Shown: positions 1 to 6,554 of the stretch, piece by piece
Position numbering within the stretch: position 1 is the first letter of the stretch
How the letters are laid out: the number at the start of each line of letters is the position of its first letter
IMG/VR virus record: IMGVR_UViG_3300017757_000024
Coordinates: 1-44,404 of that record
Length of the DNA: 44,404 bases
Source of the DNA: a virus
Strand: one strand, 5' to 3'
Made by a program: the position numbers and the translations under genes
The notes under the pieces: generated by a model
Database searches by the model: none
Told to the model about the DNA's origin: nothing
The model's input: only the letters and a program-made list of their open reading frames with translations

Positions 1-5
1 CAACA

Positions 6-20
6 AAAGTTAATAACTTT
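6..20. promoter_or_regulatory. Perfect 15-bp dyad, candidate operator
   Basis: AAAGTTA, one central A, then TAACTTT form a perfect inverted repeat of 7-bp arms, about 50 bp upstream of the -7 box of the first early gene. The position suits an operator for a dimeric repressor or activator; the small HTH protein at 1418-1609 is a possible ligand. AT-rich dyads can arise by chance, so this is a suggestion only. Confidence 0.3.
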
Positions 21-67
21 AAGTAAAAAATATTGTCTTGATTATCGTTAATGTAAAGAATCTTGTA

Positions 68-97
68 TATATTTGTAAATATAATTTAATTTAATTT
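68..97 (+). promoter_or_regulatory. Early promoter -7 box plus AT leader
   Basis: TATATTTG at 68-75 matches the Bacteroidota -7 consensus TAnnTTTG and is followed at 84-97 by the ATTTAATTTAATTT leader that recurs before other leading genes of this phage. No good -33 TTTG is seen at the usual 19-21 bp spacing; nearby TTG triplets are 27 or more bases upstream. It would drive the whole rightward early block beginning at 101. Confidence 0.5.
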
Positions 98-100
98 ATT

Positions 101-637
101 ATGACTAAACTAAAAACAATCAATATTAAAGGAAAGGAATATGTTGAAGTCAATGAAAGACTAAAATATTTCAGAGTAAATTACCCAAACTTTTCACTAG
201 TTACAGAAGTGTTACAATGCACAGAAGAACACTGTGTTATGAAAGCTACTATATTAAATGAGCATGGAATAGCAATAGCAACAGGACATGCACATGAAAC
301 AAAAGGATCAAGTTTTATAAACAAAACATCTCATGTTGAGGTTTGTGAAACATCTGCTTGGGGTAGAGCTTTAGGAAACTTTGGTATAGGTATAGATTCA
401 TCTGTTGCCTCTGCTGATGAGGTAAATAATGCAATACAAACACAAGGATCTTCTGGTGTACCTAAACTTAAAAATAAACCAACAGATAAAAAAAAATTAA
501 ATACAAAGCAGTTTAATGCTATGATGGAACACATCAGAGATGGACAAGCGTTACTTGTCTCTCAAAGAATGAATAGTTATTCACTAACAGAGAGCCAAAG
601 AAAATTATTAGAGGCAGAAATACAAAAACAATCATAG
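101..637 (+). CDS. Putative single-strand annealing protein (Erf/Rad52-like)
   Basis: 178 aa. The N-terminal 110 residues hold a conserved-looking core with NKTSHVEVCETSAWGRALG (about residues 73-91) followed by GIGIDSSVASADEV. This ETSA-GRALG-GIGID signature resembles phage proteins placed with Erf/Rad52-type annealing proteins. The last 60 residues are charged and probably flexible. It directly precedes a RecE-like exonuclease (3-bp gap), the usual annealing-protein/exonuclease partnership of phage recombination modules, which is the main support for the role. All six Arg codons are AGA, matching the phage tRNA-Arg(UCU). The family assignment is from memory of similar phage proteins; an unrelated DNA-binding role remains possible. 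Confidence 0.5.
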   Translation: MTKLKTINIKGKEYVEVNERLKYFRVNYPNFSLVTEVLQCTEEHCVMKATILNEHGIAIATGHAHETKGSSFINKTSHVEVCETSAWGRALGNFGIGIDSSVASADEVNNAIQTQGSSGVPKLKNKPTDKKKLNTKQFNAMMEHIRDGQALLVSQRMNSYSLTESQRKLLEAEIQKQS

Positions 638-640
638 CTT

Positions 641-1408
641 ATGGACTTTAAAAAACACATAGAATTATTTAAAAACGACAGTAAATACTATGGAGATAAG
701 AACTTTATAACAAGCTCACAACTTGGTAAGTTGTCCCATTCTCCTGCTAAGTTAGAGTATTATAGGTTATATGGACAAGATGATACAAATGCACTGTTAT
801 TTGGTAGGGCTTTTCATATGAATGTGCTTGAAAGAGAGAAGTTTAAAGAAGATGTAATTGCTTATGAGGGAGCAACAAAAAGAGGCAAGGCATGGGAAGA
901 ATTTAAACAAGAGAATGAGGGTAAAACAATAATAACAAAGGGAGAGATGAGAAATGTAACTATAATGAGAAATAAGCTACGATCCATACCCAGAGTAGCA
1001 GAACTATTAACTGGTGGTGAAGCAGAGGTTGTTAACTGTTGGCAAGATAGCGATACAGGTGTGTTTTGTAAGGGTAAGGCAGATTATATTAAGAATGATA
1101 ATGGTAGAAAAATAATTGTTGACATTAAAACAACACAAGATCATAAAGAGTATCCCTTTAGAGGTTCTTGTAATAAGTATGGATACGATAGACAGTCTGC
1201 TTTTTATTTAGATGGCTTTGAGGCAGATGAGTTTTGGTTTATAGTAATAGAAAAAACAGAGCCATTTGATATAGGGGTTTATATGTGTGGTGATGAATTT
1301 TTAAATAGTGGTAGAGATAAATACAAAGGACTTCTAAATGTTTACAATGATTATTTTATAAAGCAAGATAAAGAGATAACAGATTATTATATAGAAACAA
1401 TACTTTAA
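641..1408 (+). CDS. PDDEXK exonuclease, RecE/exonuclease VIII-like (DUF3799 type)
   Basis: 255 aa. The layout matches the RecE-type PDDEXK nuclease domain found in phages: the GRAFH motif at 55-59, an acidic segment GGEAEVV near 125-131, CKGKADYI at 143-150 with metal-binding Asp148, DIKTT at 161-165 giving the D-x-K catalytic pair (Asp161, Lys163), and the YDRQSAFYLDG motif near 182-192. The expected activity is 5'-3' resection of double-stranded DNA ends to give single strands for the upstream annealing-like protein. It is translated in the early operon with almost no intergenic space. Family and fold are clear; polarity and biological role are inferred from the family. Confidence 0.85.
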   Translation: MDFKKHIELFKNDSKYYGDKNFITSSQLGKLSHSPAKLEYYRLYGQDDTNALLFGRAFHMNVLEREKFKEDVIAYEGATKRGKAWEEFKQENEGKTIITKGEMRNVTIMRNKLRSIPRVAELLTGGEAEVVNCWQDSDTGVFCKGKADYIKNDNGRKIIVDIKTTQDHKEYPFRGSCNKYGYDRQSAFYLDGFEADEFWFIVIEKTEPFDIGVYMCGDEFLNSGRDKYKGLLNVYNDYFIKQDKEITDYYIETIL

Positions 1409-1417
1409 ATTTAAAAT

Positions 1418-1609
1418 ATGGGCTTAAAACAAGAACTAAAAGCGAGAAAGATTACACAACAAGAGTTGTCAGACCACATGTCTGTTTCTCGCCCAACGAT
1501 TTCAAAGAAGATTCATTCTCCAGATACCTTTACAGCACAAGAGATTAGGTTAATCTCAGAGCTGTTAAGTGTAGATGAAGTGTGGGCTTTTTCGAATTTA
1601 TTCAGATAA
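1418..1609 (+). CDS. Small helix-turn-helix protein (XRE/Cro-like)
   Basis: 63 aa, almost wholly one HTH domain. The segment ITQQELSDHMSVSRPTISKK (about residues 12-31) has the classical helix-turn-helix spacing with TQQEL then VSRPTIS as the recognition helix. No other domain is present, so it would bind DNA as a dimer, like Cro-type regulators. It lies among recombination and replication genes and could regulate the early promoter or bind an origin-like site. The dyad at 6-20 is one candidate target, but nothing in the sequence proves this. Confidence 0.75.
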   Translation: MGLKQELKARKITQQELSDHMSVSRPTISKKIHSPDTFTAQEIRLISELLSVDEVWAFSNLFR

Positions 1610-1632
1610 ATATTAACTAAAATTTTTAAAAA

Positions 1633-1896
1633 ATGTCAGAAAAAAAAGAGACAATTTATTGTGGTAATGGTAAAGAAGTAAAATTTGATGATGGAGGAGC
1701 TATCGTCAATGCAACCATCCACCTAGACAAAATCAGAGATCATGTCTACGAATACGAGGGTAATAAGTATGTAAATATTACAGTCGCTAGGAATAGAGAT
1801 GGGGCAAATGAGTATGGTAAAACTCATCATGTCAAAATCAATGATTACAAACCTGAGCCTAAAAAAGAAAAGGCTGAGGAAAACTTACCATTTTAA
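1633..1896 (+). CDS. Small protein with SSB-like C-terminal tail
   Basis: 87 aa. Residues 1-70 look like a compact beta-rich domain (repeated short strands such as ATIHLDKI and KYVNITVARNR). A charged linker (KPEPKKEKAE) follows and the protein ends in ENLPF. Bacterial SSB proteins end in an acidic tip D-D-I/L-P-F that binds partner replication and repair enzymes. The same ending after a Lys/Glu linker suggests a phage ssDNA-binding or partner-recruiting protein. The domain itself is shorter than an SSB OB fold (about 110 aa) and is not recognised. Its neighbours are recombination and replication genes. Confidence 0.6.
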   Translation: MSEKKETIYCGNGKEVKFDDGGAIVNATIHLDKIRDHVYEYEGNKYVNITVARNRDGANEYGKTHHVKINDYKPEPKKEKAEENLPF

Positions 1897-1910
1897 TTAA
1901 ATTAACAATT

Positions 1911-2000
1911 AAGGGGGTGCTCCTTGTAAGTAGATATTATTTTCTCATAGGTACGTGCAGTTTTCTCATAATTTCAAACACGTGTGAGCCCCCTTTTTTT
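1911..2000 (+). other. Structured intergenic element with terminator-like end
   Basis: AAGGGGG (1911-1917) can pair with CCCCCTT (1989-1995), extended by CTC (1920-1922) with GAG (1986-1988) across a 2-nt bulge, and the 3' arm runs into seven T (1994-2000). Between the arms lie two exact copies of TTTTCTCATA (1940-1949 and 1961-1970, 21 bp apart) and ACGTG (1953-1957) that could pair with CACGT (1979-1983). It could be an attenuator/terminator with a structured loop, a small RNA, a regulatory leader for the helicase-loader gene at 2012, or an origin with iterated sites. It is the largest non-coding stretch in the early block. Confidence 0.5.
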
Positions 2001-2011
2001 AATACAAAACT

Positions 2012-2509
2012 ATGCTTATAAAAGTAAACAAAGACTCTTTTATAGAGAGCTCAAAGATAGATCAATACTATTTAGATGGTAGAGTGATAGTATTTTATGT
2101 ATCATCAAGGGAGCATAAAGAAATATACCCAACAGAGAGCTTTGCTATGGGTGTATTTAAAAATATAGCGAACTCATTTAGAGACGCAACAAATGAGACT
2201 ATTGTATTAAAACCTAGTGAAAAAATATTATCAGAAAAAAAAGATATGTTTGAGGACTTCTGGATTAAGTATGATAAGAAAATAAATAAAGATGATGCCT
2301 TTAAGAAGTGGAAAAAATTATCTATGGTAGACATGAAAGAGGCCTTAAAAATGGTTAACTCTTATGTTAAATCAACGCCAGATAAACAATACAGAAAAAA
2401 TCCATCCACTTGGATATACCAAAAGGCATGGAGAAATGAGGTAATAGGAAAGGCAGAACAGTTAAAGGCAACTTATACAAAACCAAAATACACAGATGTC
2501 AGTAGATAA
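2012..2509 (+). CDS. Putative helicase loader / replication initiation protein
   Basis: 165 aa. The C-terminal half carries the layout of a domain common in phage replication proteins: MFEDFWIKYDKK (about 76-87), then DDAFKKWKKL, ALKMVNSYV and finally NPSTWIYQKAWRNEV. This F-FW-Y-K...A--W-KL...NP-TW-----W pattern typically occupies the C-terminus of phage replisome organisers and loaders. The N-terminal 70 residues are not recognised. It immediately precedes and overlaps by 14 bp the DnaB-type helicase, the classical loader-helicase order. No AAA+ Walker motifs are present, so it would act as a non-ATPase loader. Confidence 0.6.
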   Translation: MLIKVNKDSFIESSKIDQYYLDGRVIVFYVSSREHKEIYPTESFAMGVFKNIANSFRDATNETIVLKPSEKILSEKKDMFEDFWIKYDKKINKDDAFKKWKKLSMVDMKEALKMVNSYVKSTPDKQYRKNPSTWIYQKAWRNEVIGKAEQLKATYTKPKYTDVSR

Positions 2510-3797
2510 TAAACAAATAGAGAGAACATTAATAGGGAAATTAATTATAAACCCTCAGGATTACTATAATAACCATAGTTTACTAAGCCCTGATATATTT
2601 AAAGACCCTAAAAACAAGAGAATATATACTTATTTATCCAAAGAGTTAGAGGATGGAAATAAAGTTGATCTAGTCACTCTTTCAGAAAAAATATCTAAAA
2701 GTGGAGAAGATTTAACTTCTGATGTAGCGAGAATGATTAGTGAGGATGCGTATTTAGAGACTCAGGCACTTACCTGTATACTTGTCTTGAATCAAAAAAA
2801 GAAAAAAGAACAACTATTAAGTCTTAATAATCAGATAGCAGACATGCTAAGTAGGGATGATGATCTATTTGAGATACTAGAGTATGTAGAGGAACAGGTT
2901 GGAAAGATAGGTAATGTATCTAAAGATGAAATAGTTAACGTAAAAGAACAACTTGGTGGATTATTAAAAGACATTGAGTATAAAATGAATAACGAAGGAT
3001 TGAATGGTATTACAACAGGATTTAACTCTATAGATAAATTCACAGGTGGTTGGCAAGAAACAGACTTGGTTATTATTGGTGGTGCTAGCTCCATGGGGAA
3101 GACATCACTAGCCTTGGCTTTCGCCTTTAATTCTGCCTTTATAGGAGGAAGCCCCACCTGTTTATTTTCTTATGAAATGAGTTCTAAACAGCTTCTTAGC
3201 AGGTTAATATCATCTGATACTGGTATAGATAATAAGTGGATACTAAAGGGTACGTTAGATCAAAGTGAGATGAGTAAAATACATGAGAGTGTGGGAAGGA
3301 TAGAGGAGACTCCACTTTATGTAGATGAGTGTTCATCATCTTCTTTGAAGTATTTAATAAATAGAATTAGACAATATGTAATAACAAAGAAGGTTAAGTT
3401 GTTTATGGTAGATTATCTACAACTAGTTACTAACGACAAAAGAGGAAGAAGTAGGGAGCAGGAGGTTTCAGAAGTTGCACGTTCACTAAAGAATATAGCA
3501 AAAGAACTTAATGTAACTATCATTGCGTTGTCCCAACTTAACAGGGGTGTAGGACAAAGATCAGAGAGTAGGCCAACTATAGCAGACCTAAGAGAGTCAG
3601 GAGAAATAGAGCAGGCTGCAGATATGGTTGTTCTTGTTTATAGACCTGAATACTATGGTATAAAAGAGGATGGAGATGGTCAAAGCACAGAGGGTTTAGC
3701 TGAAATTATATTTGCTAAAGGTAGAAATGTTGGTACAGGGGTACTAGGATTAAGGTTTCAAAGAGAATTAACTAAGTTCCATGAAATACAAAACTAA
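2496..3797 (+). CDS. dnaB: Replicative DNA helicase, DnaB family
   Basis: 433 aa, close to the usual DnaB length. An N-terminal helical DnaB-N-like region (about 1-100) precedes a RecA-type motor. Walker A is GGASSMGKTS (about 195-204); Walker B is KLFMVDYLQL (301-310); motif H3-like ALSQLNRGVGQR and the downstream RPTIADLRESGEIEQAAD segment with an Arg/Glu-rich finger region are typical of DnaB. Expected role: hexameric 5'-3' unwinding at the phage fork in the host cytoplasm. The start overlaps the putative loader gene, suggesting coupled translation. No primase domain is fused, so host DnaG is presumably recruited. Confidence 0.93.
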   Translation: MSVDNKQIERTLIGKLIINPQDYYNNHSLLSPDIFKDPKNKRIYTYLSKELEDGNKVDLVTLSEKISKSGEDLTSDVARMISEDAYLETQALTCILVLNQKKKKEQLLSLNNQIADMLSRDDDLFEILEYVEEQVGKIGNVSKDEIVNVKEQLGGLLKDIEYKMNNEGLNGITTGFNSIDKFTGGWQETDLVIIGGASSMGKTSLALAFAFNSAFIGGSPTCLFSYEMSSKQLLSRLISSDTGIDNKWILKGTLDQSEMSKIHESVGRIEETPLYVDECSSSSLKYLINRIRQYVITKKVKLFMVDYLQLVTNDKRGRSREQEVSEVARSLKNIAKELNVTIIALSQLNRGVGQRSESRPTIADLRESGEIEQAADMVVLVYRPEYYGIKEDGDGQSTEGLAEIIFAKGRNVGTGVLGLRFQRELTKFHEIQN

Positions 3798-4242
3798 AGA
3801 AAAAAAAGCCATAGACATGGCAAGGGGAAAAAGAGCAGAAAAAAAGTACGCAAGTATTTATAACGAGAATATTGTAGAGTGGCCAACAGAAAAAGAAGAT
3901 ATACAGGAACACTGGGATGTAAAAATAGGTGGTAAAAAAATAGATGTAAAGGCCATAAAGAAAAGTGATGAGAATATACACTTTGTAGAGTTTAGGAATG
4001 TTCAAGGGAAAAAGGGATGGCTCTATGGTGACGCAGATGGATTTGCTTTTGAAACAAAAGATTATTGGATAGAGGTTAAAAAAGAAGATTTACAAGACTT
4101 TATACACAAAAAATGTATAGACAAAAAGATAGGGTGGGGTGTATACGAATTAGGATCAAGGCCAGGTGCTGAGGATTTAATAACTAAAGTTAAAACAATA
4201 GATTTATGTCACATAGGAAAAATAAAGAAGAAAAAGGAATAA
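3781..4242 (+). CDS. Probable PDDEXK-fold nuclease-like protein
   Basis: 153 aa, basic. Early residues GKRAEKKYA (about 17-25) give a helix with Glu20. EHWDVKIGGKKIDVKA (43-58) then gives Asp46 and the D-x-K pair Asp55/Lys57, with the IDVKA strand typical of restriction-endonuclease-like folds. This resembles small phage resolvase- or restriction-type nucleases, but no family is recognised with certainty. The start chosen overlaps the helicase gene by 17 bp; a later ATG at residue 13 (MARGKRAEK) would avoid the overlap and keep all motifs. It sits in the replication block, so a role in recombination or degradation of host DNA is plausible. Confidence 0.55.
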   Translation: MKYKTKEKKAIDMARGKRAEKKYASIYNENIVEWPTEKEDIQEHWDVKIGGKKIDVKAIKKSDENIHFVEFRNVQGKKGWLYGDADGFAFETKDYWIEVKKEDLQDFIHKKCIDKKIGWGVYELGSRPGAEDLITKVKTIDLCHIGKIKKKKE

Positions 4243-4388
4243 TTTGCCCATTCTGTAAAGAGGAGTTATTATGGAACTCTGAATTTGACTATGAGGATTA
4301 TGGTATAGAGGGAGCAGGAATTGTAGGATCTTATTCTTGTAAAAATAAAAAGTGTAATGTTGATAATGTTGAAATTTTTACAAAATGA
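4206..4388 (+). CDS. Small zinc-ribbon protein
   Basis: 60 aa. Two cysteine pairs, CPFC (Cys14, Cys17) and CKNKKC (Cys45, Cys50), spaced 27 residues apart, describe a zinc-ribbon knuckle; the region between is acidic and Gly-rich. The start overlaps the upstream nuclease-like gene by 37 bp and the stop overlaps the next start as ATGA, so the gene belongs to a coupled cluster. Such phage peptides often bind nucleic acid or a host enzyme, but no specific function can be assigned. A shorter product from a non-ATG codon near the CPFC motif cannot be excluded. Confidence 0.6.
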   Translation: MSHRKNKEEKGIICPFCKEELLWNSEFDYEDYGIEGAGIVGSYSCKNKKCNVDNVEIFTK

Positions 4389-4648
4389 AAAAACAGATAT
4401 GGCACTTAGAGGTTGGTTACAAGTGGAGGAACATAAGGATGGTAAGAGGAGTTGAAACACCAACGAAAGAATTTAAAAAAGGAACATTTACTACTTGTAG
4501 TATTGGAGACACTGTAGAGGAATTAGATGGTAATAGTTACCTAAAGGGTTGTATAGGTAAAGAGGTAAAATCCTCTACAAAAGTAGAGATAATAATAACA
4601 GACATCATTTGGAGAAAGGAGGCAGGAATGAGTAATGACGTTTATTAA
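4385..4648 (+). CDS. Unknown early protein
   Basis: 87 aa, not recognised. The sequence has alternating hydrophobic strands (IWHLEVGYKW, KVEIIITDIIW) and no signal peptide, membrane segment or obvious catalytic motif. It begins inside the stop codon of the zinc-ribbon gene (ATGA) and ends two bases before the tRNA-Arg gene, so it is co-transcribed with both. Small, probably beta-rich; function unknown. Confidence 0.6.
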   Translation: MKKQIWHLEVGYKWRNIRMVRGVETPTKEFKKGTFTTCSIGDTVEELDGNSYLKGCIGKEVKSSTKVEIIITDIIWRKEAGMSNDVY

Positions 4649-4650
4649 AT

Positions 4651-4724
4651 ACATCCATAGCTCAACTGGATAGAGCAACAACCTTCTAAGTTGTAGGTTC
4701 TAGGTTCAAGTCCTAGTGGATGTA
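4651..4724 (+). tRNA. tRNA-Arg (anticodon UCU)
   Basis: A complete cloverleaf can be drawn: acceptor ACATCCA (4651-4657) with TGGATGT (4717-4723), D stem GCTC/GAGC, anticodon stem ACAAC/GTTGT (4678-4682 and 4690-4694, fully paired), loop CTTCTAA with anticodon TCT at 4685-4687, and T stem CTAGG/CCTAG around TTCAAGT. The discriminator base is A at 4724; CCA is not encoded. It reads AGA and AGG, the Arg codons this AT-rich phage prefers (all six in the first gene). It lies inside the early operon, two bases after a stop codon, so it must be processed from the polycistronic message. Confidence 0.95.
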
Positions 4725-4748
4725 CAATGGTGATTAAATGCACCAGAT

Positions 4749-4773
4749 TATGTTTAACTAAATTTAATTTAAT
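4749..4773 (+). promoter_or_regulatory. Candidate promoter/leader of the secreted-protein gene
   Basis: TATGTTTA (4749-4756) is a near match to the TAnnTTTG -7 box and is followed by AATTTAATTTAAT (4761-4773) directly before the ATG at 4774. This repeats the box-plus-leader pattern seen before 101, 34477 and 40956. It would allow the secreted protein and lysis genes to be expressed separately from the replication genes. The last base of the box is A instead of G, and no -33 TTTG was found at good spacing. Confidence 0.35.
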
Positions 4774-5163
4774 ATGAAAAACACAATTTTTTTAATGCTA
4801 TTAGCCTTGTCGTTTCAAGGCTTTGCACAGATCGACTCAGGAGTATATACCTCTAATGAAACTTGGGTATTCAAATGGGATGACCAAGGTTATGAGAATG
4901 ATGGAGAACTCATGGATGAAGAACCATTCTTTATAGAATTTAATGACCATGGATTTAGATTATATATAGAAGAGGGTGATATTGGAGAAATGTTTCCAGC
5001 TATGTATGTAAAAAACATGGATGGGTGGGAAGTTTATTCTGTATACCCTGATGAAAGAATGGAGTATAAAGATGGTCACCTAGTTTGGTTTTATAATTTT
5101 AATAGTTCAACTGGTTATTACGAAAGATCAACTGAATTTAAAAATATAAAAAAAGTAAAGTAG
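4774..5163 (+). CDS. Small secreted protein of unknown function
   Basis: 129 aa. The N-terminus (MKNTIFLMLLALSFQGFAQ) is a clear Sec signal peptide with a predicted cleavage after FAQ or near Ala18. The mature part of about 110 residues is acidic, rich in aromatic residues (several Trp, Tyr, Phe) and probably beta-stranded (WVFKWDDQGY, FFIEFNDHGFRLYI, WEVYSVYPDERMEY). It resembles small periplasmic or surface proteins of Bacteroidota rather than a phage enzyme. It follows the tRNA and its own AT leader. Possible roles are envelope modification or superinfection exclusion, but this is inference from export alone. Confidence 0.65.
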   Translation: MKNTIFLMLLALSFQGFAQIDSGVYTSNETWVFKWDDQGYENDGELMDEEPFFIEFNDHGFRLYIEEGDIGEMFPAMYVKNMDGWEVYSVYPDERMEYKDGHLVWFYNFNSSTGYYERSTEFKNIKKVK

Positions 5164-5169
5164 GTCATA

Positions 5170-5619
5170 ATGAAAAAGAGAGGTAGGATAAAGAATGTAA
5201 AGGCCACTAGTGTTGATGGTATTAACTATAGATCAAGGCTAGAGGCTTTTACTTCTATTGAACTCAGGAGGGCAGGTATAAAATTTAATTACGAAAAAGA
5301 AAAGTTTTTACTAATGGATAAGTTTACCTACGAAGGAGTTTCTATAGAAAAAAGGAAGAAAAAAGGTAAGTTAATTTATGACCAAGCCTTTAAGTCTATT
5401 CGTTCAGTCACATATATACCTGATTTTACTAACTTAAAAGATGGTTGGATTATAGAGGTGAAGGGTTTAAAGTCTGATGTGTTTAATTTAAAATGGAAAC
5501 TTTTTAAACAATATCTTGTTAAAAACAACCTAAATTACGAACTTTACATGCCTGGTAGTAAAAAACAGGTTTTACAAACTATTAAAATGATTAAAGAAAA
5601 AAATGGGAGTATTAGATAA
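5170..5619 (+). CDS. PDDEXK endonuclease-like protein (DUF1064 type)
   Basis: 149 aa, basic. The motif order matches small phage endodeoxyribonucleases of the DUF1064 group: YRSRLEAF with Glu25, then TYIPDFTN with Pro84-Asp85, then WIIEVKGLKS with Glu96 and Lys98, followed by a basic helix WKLFKQYL. Together these give the E-PD-ExK active site. The family is thought to act as a nicking or junction-cutting nuclease in phage DNA metabolism. The holin gene starts inside its 3' end (17-bp overlap). Assignment to the fold is secure; substrate is not known. Confidence 0.75.
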   Translation: MKKRGRIKNVKATSVDGINYRSRLEAFTSIELRRAGIKFNYEKEKFLLMDKFTYEGVSIEKRKKKGKLIYDQAFKSIRSVTYIPDFTNLKDGWIIEVKGLKSDVFNLKWKLFKQYLVKNNLNYELYMPGSKKQVLQTIKMIKEKNGSIR

Positions 5620-6013
5620 AATATTTGGTGGTGGTGCAGGTAAACTGGTTGAATCAGTTGGTGGTGTCTTAGACAACTTAACTACCTCTAAAGAGGAGAA
5701 GATGGAGGCTAAGAGAAAGTTAAAAGAGATCGTTCAGGCACATGAGGTTGAAATGGAAAAAAACATTACTGCAAGGTGGCAGGCTGACTTACAACATGGT
5801 AACTGGCTTACAAGGAGTATAAGACCTATAGTCCTGTTAACTTTATTAATTGCAACAATACTTCTTGTGTTCATTGATTCAGGAACAATAGACTTTCATG
5901 TGGATGATAAATGGAAAAGTTTGCTTGAAATTTGTCTGATAACTACGATTGGTGCATATTTTGGATCTCGTGGCCTCGAGAAGATTAAAAATAATAATAA
6001 TAAAAATAAATAA
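5603..6013 (+). CDS. Holin, 3-TM superfamily (GTA-type)
   Basis: 136 aa. An N-terminal amphipathic segment with GGGAGKLVESVGGVLDNL and a charged helix (about 28-60) precede RWQADLQHGNWLTRSIRPIV. Two hydrophobic segments then follow at about 75-92 and 106-121, and the protein ends with GAYFGSRGLEKIK. The W-SR-IRP and GAYFGSRGLEK features are diagnostic of the Holin_3TMs family known from gene-transfer agents and many phages. It should form inner-membrane lesions that release the lysis enzyme. The candidate lysin (DUF5675) lies in the other, leftward block, so the lysis genes are split between early-strand and late-strand units. Confidence 0.85.
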   Translation: MGVLDKIFGGGAGKLVESVGGVLDNLTTSKEEKMEAKRKLKEIVQAHEVEMEKNITARWQADLQHGNWLTRSIRPIVLLTLLIATILLVFIDSGTIDFHVDDKWKSLLEICLITTIGAYFGSRGLEKIKNNNNKNK

Positions 6014-6014
6014 A

Positions 6015-6287
6015 ATGACAAAAGAAATTAAAATTGAAGACAATATAATTAAAGAAGTATCTGAAATTAGAGGCGAGGTAAACACAATGGCCTTTAACTT
6101 TGGTAAATTAAGGTTAGAAAAGATTAGTTTAGAAAATAGACTAAAAGAAATAGAAAAAACAGAGTCAGATATGACTGCTAAGTACAAGGGTAACATGACA
6201 AAAGAAAGAAAGATAGCAGACAAATTAAAAGAAAAGCATGGAGAAGGATACGTTGACCTAACTAAAGGAGTTTTTATAGCCTCATAA
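6015..6287 (+). CDS. Small coiled-coil protein downstream of holin
   Basis: 90 aa from the ATG at 6015, one base after the holin stop; an upstream in-frame ATG at 5949 would overlap the holin and adds no sensible sequence. The protein is a heptad-rich, Lys/Glu-rich helix throughout, ending in GEGYVDLTKGVFIAS. There is no membrane segment or signal peptide. Its place after the holin suggests a lysis-associated or virion-associated accessory, but nothing confirms it. Its last six bases overlap the 3' end of the convergent leftward gene. Confidence 0.65.
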   Translation: MTKEIKIEDNIIKEVSEIRGEVNTMAFNFGKLRLEKISLENRLKEIEKTESDMTAKYKGNMTKERKIADKLKEKHGEGYVDLTKGVFIAS

Positions 6288-6554
6288 GGTCCATTTATTT
6301 TTTGGACAAGTTGATGTTCTCCACCTAGCCTTAACTATCATATAGCAACCACAGGATTCACAAACACTTTTTTCTTTGTTAAATAAATCACAGGCCTTGC
6401 ATGTGTTTATTCTAACAAGGTACTCTTTGTCATTTAGGTTTTCTGCTCCATTGACTATATGTTTTGCTGTGTCCTTAACTAGATTTTTTGCCTTAGTCAG
6501 AATATTAGGACTATTCTCTCTACATCCAGGGAGTCCCTTACAACTTTTTTTCAT
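6282..6554 (-). CDS. Cys-rich, probably zinc-binding protein
   Basis: 90 aa from the ATG at 6554; an upstream ATG at 6632 adds 26 basic residues that overlap the HNH gene and look non-native. The C-terminal half contains CKAC (52, 55), then CESCGC (65-70) and a final CP at 83-84 before KNKW, a pattern fit for one or two zinc sites. Two more Cys (5, 11) lie at the N-terminus. It overlaps the HNH gene end by 17 bp and is the last gene of the leftward transcript. It resembles short Cys-rich phage proteins found next to HNH genes; function unknown. Confidence 0.65.
   Translation of the reverse strand: MKKSCKGLPGCRENSPNILTKAKNLVKDTAKHIVNGAENLNDKEYLVRINTCKACDLFNKEKSVCESCGCYMIVKARWRTSTCPKNKWTL

Noticed and set aside
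5949-6014. Upstream ATG start for the coiled-coil gene
   Set aside because: It would overlap the holin by 65 bp and add a sequence (VHILDLVASRRLKIIIIK) that is a shadow of the holin frame.
6289-6308. GTCCA/TGGAC hairpin as bidirectional terminator at the convergence
   Set aside because: Five base pairs only, inside the coding end of the leftward gene, so too weak to call a terminator feature.
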